From NCBI GenBank assembly GCA_020054965.1, contig JAIMZO010000032.1, positions 1-10,702 on the forward strand: a stretch of DNA of 10,702 nt. The letters run 5' to 3'. Below the pieces are notes generated by a model, which was not told where the DNA came from, ran no database searches, and was given only the letters and a program-made list of their open reading frames with translations. The DNA is from Spirochaeta sp. (GTDB lineage Bacteria; Spirochaetota; Spirochaetia; Sphaerochaetales; Sphaerochaetaceae). A program made the position numbers and the translations under genes. Shown in pieces: positions 1 through 5,585 of this stretch. Position 1 is the stretch's first letter. The number at the start of each line of letters is the position of its first letter.

Positions 1-437
1 ATACTGATGCCTTTCCCTGGATTGTCATTCTCAGTGATGCATGGAAGGAAATGGGCTGGAGCGCCATCATCTTCATTGCCGCCTTGATGGGCATTGACCC
101 CTCCCTCTTTGAGGCAGCCTTGGTTGAGGGCGCAAACTCCTGGCAACGGGTACGGTATATCACCCTTCCCTCAATTCGTCCGGTCATCGTTATTGTGGTC
201 CTGCTTCGTTTGGGAACCATCCTGGATGCAGGGTTCAACCAAATATTCATGTTGTACTCAACACCGGTCTATTCGGTTGCCGATATCATCGATACCTGGG
301 TCTATCGTCAAGGCTTACTGGAGTTCCAGTTTGGCCTTGCCACTGCAGTCGGTCTGTTCAAGGGATTCATTGGTATGTTCCTCATCCTTGGTTCCAACCG
401 TCTGGTCAGACGCTTCGGCGGAAACTCATTGTACTAG
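1..437 (+). CDS. ABC sugar transporter permease, LplB/YteP type (5' end missing)
   Basis: C-terminal 144 residues of an inner-membrane permease of the carbohydrate-importer MalF/LplB group. The frame is open from base 3, upstream of the first internal ATG at 51, so the gene begins before the window. The cytoplasmic EAA loop that docks on the ATPase is visible at about visible residues 36-60 (FEAALVEGANSWQRVRYITLP), with the usual E-A-A, the Gly seven residues after the E, and the I-x-LP ending. Hydrophobic segments lie on both sides. The C-terminus (NRLVRRFGGNSLY) is the short basic tail usual in LplB proteins. It is followed after 10 nt by a second permease and then by a binding protein and a GH105 hydrolase, which is the composition of the Bacillus YteP-YtcP-YtcQ/YteR system. 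No ATPase gene is visible; such importers often use a shared MsmX-type ATPase. The family is secure; the substrate is inferred from neighbours. Confidence 0.9.
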   Translation, partial: TDAFPWIVILSDAWKEMGWSAIIFIAALMGIDPSLFEAALVEGANSWQRVRYITLPSIRPVIVIVVLLRLGTILDAGFNQIFMLYSTPVYSVADIIDTWVYRQGLLEFQFGLATAVGLFKGFIGMFLILGSNRLVRRFGGNSLY

Positions 438-447
438 GGGGTTGGGA

Positions 448-1368
448 ATGAAGATGCAAGGAACCAGAAAAAAAGGACGATTCACTTCTGTATCGATTAA
501 GCCTACTGCAGCAGATCACAGCTTCAATTTCTTGGTGGATTTATTTTTGGTTTTGCTCCTGCTGATCATCGCAATCCCGCTTTGGAGCACCATCACTCTC
601 TCATTCAGGCCTAATGACTATATTGGCAACAACCTGGAAGGAATGTTCCTGATGCCCTGGAACTGGTCGACCTCAGCATACAAGGCGCTGTTGGGAAATG
701 CAGGATTCCTGCTTGCTTTCGGCAACAGCGTAAAGATTTTGATTGGTGGGGTAGCAAGTGCATTGCTGCTTACGATACCCCTTGCATATGTACTCTCCAT
801 ACCCACCCTTCCTGGAAGACGATACTTGAATATGCTTGTTATCATTCCCTACGTTTTCAATGTTGGGATGATCCCAACCTACCTGTTGGTTACGAATATC
901 GGTTTGATCGACAAGTTGCCGGCTGTCTACATCCCGGTAGCGATCAGCACCTACAACTGTCTGATCATGCGTTCCTTCTTCGAGGGGATTCCCAACGAGC
1001 TGAAGGAGTCTGCACGAATTGATGGGGCATCAGAGATTCAAGTTCTCTTGAGAATTATCCTGCCCCTCTCGAAAGCGATCATCATGACCATCGGCTTATT
1101 CTACGGGGTGTCCTTCTGGAACAACTTCTTCCATGCAATGCTCTACCTTAACAGTAATTCATTACAGCCCCTTCCTATTCTGCTCAGGAACATACTGATG
1201 GCCAGTGGAATGAATGAATATGTGGAGGTAAATGCCTTCGGGGATGCTCCGATCGCCGCCATCAAGGCCGCATCGGTTTTCATGAGTGCCATCCCGATGG
1301 TTATTGCCTACCCATTCATCCAGAAATATTTCACCAAGGGAACATTGCTGGGAAGTGTGAAAGGGTAA
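448..1368 (+). CDS. ABC sugar transporter permease, LplC/YtcP type
   Basis: Inner-membrane permease of 306 residues, normal length for the LplC/YtcP (MalG-like) partner of the preceding permease. The start is ATG 448, preceded by AGGGGG at 436-441. The frame stays open upstream to 94, but that part overlaps the first permease and reads as non-membrane sequence. A basic N-terminus of about 27 residues is followed by a first membrane helix near 28-50 (DLFLVLLLLIIAIPLW), with further hydrophobic segments near 88-117, 126-150, 160-175, 208-232 and 272-292. The EAA loop is at about 183-206, with key sequence ELKESARIDGASEIQVLL followed by I-I-LP. The C-terminus FTKGTLLGSVKG is the usual ending of this subfamily (GxxxGSVKG). 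The first permease stops only 10 nt upstream and a binding protein gene starts 60 nt downstream, so this is one transcription unit. The family is certain; the substrate is inferred. Confidence 0.95.
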   Translation: MKMQGTRKKGRFTSVSIKPTAADHSFNFLVDLFLVLLLLIIAIPLWSTITLSFRPNDYIGNNLEGMFLMPWNWSTSAYKALLGNAGFLLAFGNSVKILIGGVASALLLTIPLAYVLSIPTLPGRRYLNMLVIIPYVFNVGMIPTYLLVTNIGLIDKLPAVYIPVAISTYNCLIMRSFFEGIPNELKESARIDGASEIQVLLRIILPLSKAIIMTIGLFYGVSFWNNFFHAMLYLNSNSLQPLPILLRNILMASGMNEYVEVNAFGDAPIAAIKAASVFMSAIPMVIAYPFIQKYFTKGTLLGSVKG

Positions 1369-1428
1369 GACGCTTTCCTGCTCTGCATGATTTTGATTGG
1401 ATTTGGTAATTCATAAGGAGGATTAGCC

Positions 1429-3006
1429 ATGAAGAAACAGTATTTCGTATGCATCGCACTCATTGCGTTGCTTTCTTTCGTTTCCCTGCCGGTATTCAGT
1501 CAGGGAACCAAAGAAGCTGCAGTAGATGGCCCGGTGACCATTGACCTATGGTATGGCGCTGCGGTTACCGAAGCTGGGCCACCCCCAGCCGATTGGGTAG
1601 GATTTGACATCATCAAAGAGAAGTTGAACATCGATCTGAAGCTGACAACGCTTCCCTCCAACGAGAGTGACCAGGATGTAAAGATCCAGGCTGCTGCTGC
1701 GGCAAACAATCTCCCCGACCTGTTCATGGTTCGCCGCGATGTATTGGCCCGTCTGGTTCCCCAGGGCTTGGTTGCTCCTGTTGATGATCTGTATGAGAAG
1801 ATGCCCACCCGTACGGCAACGCATTACAACGAGGTAAGTCGTAACCATGCAAAGTTTGGTGGAAAGAGCTATGGACTGGCTGACCCCGGTTCAATCGTCA
1901 AGAATGAAGGTTTGCTGATTCGCAAGGATTGGTTGGATAATCTCGGTTTGAGTGTACCAACCACTACTGATGAATTGCTCGATGTGATGCGTGCATTCAC
2001 CTTCAATGACCCTGATGGCAATGGAAAGAATGACACCTATGGTTATGGTGCTTTCCAGGAAGTCAACAATTATGAAGCATGGCCCGGCCGCCGCTTGCAA
2101 CCGATCCTCGGTGCATTCGGTGTTGAAGGTACCTGGGACATGACTGCTGACAGCGCTGGCCTGAATGTTCTCAAACCAGAATTCTATGATGCCATGGTAT
2201 ATCTCAAGAAGATGGCCGATGAGGGTATCATTGATCCAAACTGGCTTGCCTACAAGAAGGATGATTTCCGTGCTGCTTGGAAGCAGGGTCGTTTTGGGAT
2301 CATGAGAGAGCAGAATGCAGCATTTGCTGCCCAGTCCAACTATGCTCCATTCGACAAGAACTTCCCTGACGGTGAGTGGGTGATCATGGAAGCAATTAAA
2401 GGGCCGAAGGGGCATGCCTCGATTGGACCTTACACTGCAGGATTCCGCATTTACGCAATCAGTGCAAAAGCGGCTGAAGAAGGAAAGAAGGACAAGATTG
2501 CCGAACTGCTCGAGTGGATGGCCTCCGATGAAGGCTACTTCCTGCTTGGCTGGGGCGTCGAGGGTGTGAACTACACCAAGGATGCAAACGGCGTTCCTGT
2601 TGCTGATGGCCTCCCCGATCCTGATCTGGCTTTCAGTGGTCCTGTCGGACAGACCGTAACCCAGCTGAGAAACATGGTCTTCTACAATGGTGATATCGAA
2701 TTGTATGCCCGTTATCCAAAGTACGTTACCGCCACCAGCAAGAAGGAAATGTCTGCCCTTGAGGTACTGCGTGAGATGCAGACCAAACAGTGGACCCCAG
2801 CTGTTGGTTCTGACATGCTTCCGATTCCGAATGCTGACCTGAAGCGTTTCTACGAACAGGGATTGAGCGAGTTCATCACTGGAAAGCGTACGCTGAACAG
2901 GTCTAACTGGAATACTTGGATTGCTGAGTTCAAGGAACTTGGTGGGCAGGAATGGAATGACAAGGGTGTTGCCTTTGCCAAGGAGAACAACCTGCTGAAC
3001 GAGTAG
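1429..3006 (+). CDS. Periplasmic oligosaccharide-binding protein, LipO/YtcQ type
   Basis: Solute-binding component (525 residues) of the importer encoded just upstream. The start is set by a strong AAGGAGG at 1415-1421. The N-terminus is a signal peptide with a basic start (MKKQ), a hydrophobic core at 6-20 and a likely signal peptidase I site after Ser24 (PVFS/QG). No lipobox cysteine is present; Cys8 lies inside the core without a G/A/S before it. The mature protein is therefore predicted to be free in the periplasm rather than a lipoprotein like many family members. Family hallmarks are PDLFMVRRD near 96-104, GLLIRKDWLDNLGL near 161-174 followed by P-T-T-T-D-E-L, and an EF-hand-like calcium loop DPDGNGKNDTYG at 194-205. 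The length suits the large LipO/YtcQ subfamily. A GH105 enzyme downstream suggests the ligand is an unsaturated pectin-derived disaccharide or short oligosaccharide; this is inference. Confidence 0.93.
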   Translation: MKKQYFVCIALIALLSFVSLPVFSQGTKEAAVDGPVTIDLWYGAAVTEAGPPPADWVGFDIIKEKLNIDLKLTTLPSNESDQDVKIQAAAAANNLPDLFMVRRDVLARLVPQGLVAPVDDLYEKMPTRTATHYNEVSRNHAKFGGKSYGLADPGSIVKNEGLLIRKDWLDNLGLSVPTTTDELLDVMRAFTFNDPDGNGKNDTYGYGAFQEVNNYEAWPGRRLQPILGAFGVEGTWDMTADSAGLNVLKPEFYDAMVYLKKMADEGIIDPNWLAYKKDDFRAAWKQGRFGIMREQNAAFAAQSNYAPFDKNFPDGEWVIMEAIKGPKGHASIGPYTAGFRIYAISAKAAEEGKKDKIAELLEWMASDEGYFLLGWGVEGVNYTKDANGVPVADGLPDPDLAFSGPVGQTVTQLRNMVFYNGDIELYARYPKYVTATSKKEMSALEVLREMQTKQWTPAVGSDMLPIPNADLKRFYEQGLSEFITGKRTLNRSNWNTWIAEFKELGGQEWNDKGVAFAKENNLLNE

Positions 3007-3022
3007 GTATGATGAGACCTGG

Positions 3023-3052
3023 TTCCGGCTGCCGATCATCAGGCAGCCGGAA
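3023..3052 (+). promoter_or_regulatory. Intercistronic GC-rich stem-loop after the sugar-binding protein gene
   Basis: A perfect 11-bp inverted repeat, TTCCGGCTGCC (3023-3033) and GGCAGCCGGAA (3042-3052), encloses the 8-nt loop GATCATCA. It begins 16 nt after the binding protein stop codon. The sequence after it is GATTTGGCACG, with no T-run, so full Rho-independent termination is unlikely. The likely role is 3'-end protection of the binding-protein message and/or partial termination before the hydrolase gene. The structure is seen directly; the role is inference from similar elements after binding protein genes in other ABC operons. Confidence 0.8.
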
Positions 3053-3080
3053 GATTTGGCACGAACATGAGGAATGAAGC

Positions 3081-4181
3081 ATGATGGACAGGGGTGAGCG
3101 CCTTTCGTTGAAACTGGCTGAAAGTGTGGTTTCACGCTACAAACCTTCACAGATGCGATGGCATTATGAGCATGGGCTGGTGATACACAGTTGTCTGCTG
3201 GTTGGAGAGGCCTACAACCGAGAAGAGATGTTCCAGTGGGCATACACGATGTATGACCCGATGGTGGCCAATGACGGCCAGATTGTTTCCTACCGATTAG
3301 GGGAGTACAACCTTGACCAGATTAACGCTGGAAGAAATCTTTTCGCTCTGTATGATAAGACAAAGGAGAGACGTTTTCTCCTGGCTGCCCAGCTGCTGAA
3401 AAATCAGCTCAACTCCCACCCCAGGACCCTTTCAGGAGTATTCTGGCATAAGGAAATCTATCCTTGGCAGATCTGGCTGGACGGGGTCTACATGCAAGGT
3501 CCCTTCAATGCCCAGTTCTGCAAGGTAAGTGGTGATAGTGCAGGGTTTGACGATACGGTGGAGCAGGTGATCATGGTCTATCGTACGCTTAGGGACCCGA
3601 AGACGGGCTTGCTGTATCATGCCTATGATGAGTCTCGGGGACAGAGATGGGCTGACGCAGAAACCGGTCTTTCTCCCCATTTCTGGGGGAGGGCGATTGG
3701 GTGGTACTGTATGGCCATCCTTGATATCCTCGACTTCCTTCCTGAGTCGCATCCCAAGCGTGGGGAACTGGGACGTATTCTTACCCAGGTTCTTGATTCG
3801 TTGCTTTCCTATCAAAGTAAGAGCGGCATGTGGTTCCAGGTGGTGGATAGGCAAGATGAGAAAGACAACTATCTTGAAACCTCATGTTCAAGCATGTTTG
3901 CCTACAGTCTTCTGAAAGCATTGCGGGTTGGTATTACCAATAATGAGCTCTATCGAAAGCAGGCAATGCTTGCCATTGGGGACATCAAAGAAAGATATCT
4001 AAGAGAGGATGGGAAAGGATGTCTCCATCTAGGAGGAATCTGTTCTGTTGCTGGATTAGGCGGAAATCCCTATCGTGATGGTTCATTTCACTACTATGTA
4101 TGTGAGCCAGTGGTGGAGGATGATTTCAAAGGGGTGGGTTCCTTTATCCTTGCTTGCTTGGAAGCTGAGCAATCTACCTAG
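3081..4181 (+). CDS. yteR: GH105 unsaturated rhamnogalacturonyl (glucuronyl) hydrolase, cytosolic
   Basis: Glycoside hydrolase of family 105 (366 residues; YteR-like enzymes are about this length) with an (alpha/alpha)6-barrel fold. Family enzymes hydrate the 4,5-double bond of the unsaturated uronate left by pectate or rhamnogalacturonan lyases, releasing the keto-deoxy-uronate and rhamnose or another sugar. The two active-site aspartates are recognisable: Asp79 in YNLDQINAGR and Asp134 in WLDGVYMQGPF. Their 55-residue spacing equals that of D88/D143 in B. subtilis YteR. Another hallmark is RWADAETGLSPHFWGRAIGW at 189-208. No signal peptide is present, so the enzyme acts in the cytosol on imported substrate. 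The start at ATG 3081 has GAGG 8-9 nt upstream; ATG 3084 is an alternative. It follows the importer genes after a 74-nt gap holding a stem-loop, and a terminator follows it. Membership is very likely; the choice between rhamnogalacturonan and another uronide is inferred from context. Confidence 0.93.
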   Translation: MMDRGERLSLKLAESVVSRYKPSQMRWHYEHGLVIHSCLLVGEAYNREEMFQWAYTMYDPMVANDGQIVSYRLGEYNLDQINAGRNLFALYDKTKERRFLLAAQLLKNQLNSHPRTLSGVFWHKEIYPWQIWLDGVYMQGPFNAQFCKVSGDSAGFDDTVEQVIMVYRTLRDPKTGLLYHAYDESRGQRWADAETGLSPHFWGRAIGWYCMAILDILDFLPESHPKRGELGRILTQVLDSLLSYQSKSGMWFQVVDRQDEKDNYLETSCSSMFAYSLLKALRVGITNNELYRKQAMLAIGDIKERYLREDGKGCLHLGGICSVAGLGGNPYRDGSFHYYVCEPVVEDDFKGVGSFILACLEAEQST

Positions 4182-4207
4182 CCAAAGTAGTGTGCTTGTC
4201 TTCAATT

Positions 4208-4232
4208 CCCCGGTGATTGAACCGGGGTTTTT
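4208..4232 (+). terminator. Rho-independent terminator of the oligosaccharide operon
   Basis: A perfect 7-bp GC-rich stem, CCCCGGT (4208-4214) and ACCGGGG (4221-4227), has a 6-nt loop GATTGA and is followed at once by five T residues (4228-4232). It lies 26 nt after the GH105 stop codon and upstream of the next promoter, so it separates the two operons. Confidence 0.93.
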
Positions 4233-4283
4233 GCGTTCAGTCAAGAATTTCTATGAGTATCGAGGTATAGACAACTGTTTCTT

Positions 4284-4304
4284 AATCAATGGTTTGCCTT
4301 GATT
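4284..4304. promoter_or_regulatory. Possible upstream regulator site (6-bp inverted repeat)
   Basis: AATCAA (4284-4289) and TTGATT (4299-4304) form a perfect 6-bp inverted repeat with a 9-nt spacer. It is centred about 40 bp upstream of the -35 box of the nucleoside operon promoter. The position would suit an activator, but the repeat is short and AT-rich and could be chance. Confidence 0.25.
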
Positions 4305-4332
4305 CAATACTTCTAGGATGCGGTTTCTTTGT

Positions 4333-4361
4333 TTGACAACGGTACAAGGTGAATGTAGAAT
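4333..4361 (+). promoter_or_regulatory. Sigma-70-type promoter of the nucleoside uptake operon
   Basis: A perfect -35 hexamer TTGACA (4333-4338) is separated by exactly 17 bp from the -10 hexamer TAGAAT (4356-4361), which matches five of six consensus bases. The predicted transcription start is near A4368, giving a 5' leader of about 43 nt before ATG 4411. It sits downstream of the previous operon's terminator and upstream of the first gene of the new operon. It also excludes an upstream translation start at 4318, which would precede the promoter. Confidence 0.85.
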
Positions 4362-4374
4362 GAGTTTACACAGT

Positions 4375-4396
4375 TTTTTGTGCATGATCACAAAAA
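4375..4396. promoter_or_regulatory. Perfect inverted repeat in the leader, candidate operator
   Basis: TTTTTGTG (4375-4382) and CACAAAAA (4389-4396) are exact reverse complements around the 6-nt centre CATGAT. The repeat spans roughly +8 to +29 of the predicted transcript and ends one base before the AGGAGA ribosome binding site. That is a usual place for a repressor operator. As RNA it could also form a weak AU-rich hairpin beside the ribosome binding site. It resembles TGTG-N6-CACA but has a shorter centre than a CRP site. The repeat is seen directly; function is inferred. Confidence 0.6.
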
Positions 4397-4410
4397 TAGG
4401 AGAAGACAGT

Positions 4411-5493
4411 ATGAAAAAATTGGCTGTAGTGCTTTGTATCTTCCTGATGCTTGGCTCGTTTGCATTTGCTCAAGGAAGCGATGAAGGTGGGGCAAAGAAG
4501 AGTAATCTTCGTGTTGGAATGGTCACTGATGCTGGTACGATTGATGATAAATCCTTCAATCAGGGAACTTGGGAAGGTATCTTGAAGGCAAGCAAAGACT
4601 ATGCGCTTGATGTCAAATATCTCAAGCCCGCAGGGACCACTGAGGCTGACTACCTGAAGGAAATCGGTAACTTGGTTGATGCTGGCTATAACTTTATTGT
4701 ATGCCCAGGATTCAAGTTCGAGACCGCACTGTTTGAGGCTCAGGATAAGTACCCCAATGTAAAGTTCGTCATCCTCGATGGAGAACCCCACAGTGCTGAT
4801 TACTCTGAGTACCGCATTGAGCCAAATGTGGTTGCAGTCTACTATGCTGAGCATGAATCCGGCTTCCTTGCTGGGCTTGCAGCTGCTTTGCAACTTAAGG
4901 AAGGCGATTTTGGGTTTGTCGGCGGTATGGAAATTCCAGCTGTACAGAAGTTCAATTGGGGCTTCCAGCAGGGTGTTGCTTTTGCCAATGAAAACTACGG
5001 CACCAAGATTGTGATGAAACAAGAGAACAACCTGTATCAGGGGTCTTTTGACAACATCAGCGCTGGGCAGCAGATTGCAGCATCCATGTACGACCGTGGT
5101 GTAGATGTCATCTTTGCAGCAGCCGGTGGTGTTGGTGTTGGTGTTATCAACGAAGCAAAGAACCGTGCTTCCAGTGGACAGGATGTGTGGGTGATCGGAG
5201 TTGATGTAGACCAGTACCCAGAGGGTGTGCTTCCTAACGGCAAGTCCATCATCCTCACCAGTGCCATGAAATACCTCGACCGTGCTTCCTATGACATGAT
5301 TGTTGCTGAGCTCAATGGAACCTTCCCTGCTGGTGAGGTACTTACCTTTACTGCAGCAAATGAAGGTGTAGGTATTCCAGCTGAGAACCCGAATCTCGAC
5401 AAGGCTGTCACCGATGAAGTTGCCAAGGTCTCTGCAATGATGAGTAGTGGTGAGCTCAAGGTGCGGGCTTCCGGCGATGGTTTGTTCAAGTAA
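4411..5493 (+). CDS. bmpA: BMP-family periplasmic purine nucleoside-binding protein (BmpA/PnrA type)
   Basis: Substrate-binding protein (360 residues) of a nucleoside ABC importer, family BMP (basic membrane protein; PnrA/TmpC of Treponema pallidum binds purine nucleosides). The start is ATG 4411, with AGGAGA at 4398-4403 and a classic signal peptide after it. The signal peptide has a hydrophobic core at 4-18 and a signal peptidase I site AFA/QG after residue 20. No lipobox is present, so unlike PnrA the mature protein should be soluble in the periplasm. BMP hallmarks are VGMVTDAGTIDDKSFNQGTW (35-54), where the Asp and Asn residues line the ligand pocket in the family; IVCPGFKFETAL (96-107); GFVGGMEIP (168-176); VIFAAAGGVGVGVINEAK (233-250); and VIGVDVDQYPEG (261-272). 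It is the first gene after a near-consensus promoter. The ATPase, two permeases and a purine nucleoside phosphorylase follow, which supports purine nucleosides as ligands. Confidence 0.94.
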   Translation: MKKLAVVLCIFLMLGSFAFAQGSDEGGAKKSNLRVGMVTDAGTIDDKSFNQGTWEGILKASKDYALDVKYLKPAGTTEADYLKEIGNLVDAGYNFIVCPGFKFETALFEAQDKYPNVKFVILDGEPHSADYSEYRIEPNVVAVYYAEHESGFLAGLAAALQLKEGDFGFVGGMEIPAVQKFNWGFQQGVAFANENYGTKIVMKQENNLYQGSFDNISAGQQIAASMYDRGVDVIFAAAGGVGVGVINEAKNRASSGQDVWVIGVDVDQYPEGVLPNGKSIILTSAMKYLDRASYDMIVAELNGTFPAGEVLTFTAANEGVGIPAENPNLDKAVTDEVAKVSAMMSSGELKVRASGDGLFK

Positions 5494-5515
5494 ACATTCC
5501 GATTAATTCGCGCGC

Positions 5516-5540
5516 AAGGGCCACCCTATAGGTGGCCCTT
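5516..5540 (+). promoter_or_regulatory. Intercistronic GC-rich stem-loop after the nucleoside-binding protein gene
   Basis: A perfect 10-bp inverted repeat, AAGGGCCACC (5516-5525) and GGTGGCCCTT (5531-5540), encloses the 5-nt loop CTATA. It starts 22 nt after the binding protein stop and is followed by CTGTGCAACT, which is not a U-tract. It should act as a leaky terminator or mRNA 3'-end stabiliser, letting the binding protein be made in excess over the membrane components downstream. No convincing new promoter is seen between it and the ATPase start at 5586. Confidence 0.8.
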
Positions 5541-5585
5541 CTGTGCAACTCATAGCTATGATTTGTTCACACAGGGAGCCCACTG

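Noticed and set aside
94..447. Upstream extension of the second permease frame to an ATG at 94
   Set aside because: It overlaps the first permease in another frame and encodes non-membrane sequence. ATG 448 has its own AGGGGG site and gives a normal family length.
1891..3243. Long open frame (450 codons) on the - strand across the sugar-binding protein gene and into GH105
   Set aside because: It lies antisense to two well-supported genes, crosses the intercistronic hairpin, and its product shows no recognisable domain. Codon bias on the + strand can leave the opposite strand open.
4375..4396. CRP-type site in the leader dyad
   Set aside because: The half-sites TGTG and CACA are separated by 6 nt rather than the 8 expected for TGTGA-N6-TCACA, so a CRP assignment is not supported.
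4318..4410. Upstream start for the nucleoside-binding protein at 4318
   Set aside because: This ATG lies before the predicted promoter and would put 31 residues ahead of a textbook signal peptide. AGGAGA supports 4411.
4368..4410. Possible purine riboswitch in the leader of the nucleoside operon
   Set aside because: The leader is only about 43 nt, too short for the purine aptamer, and no three-way junction pattern or attenuator is visible.
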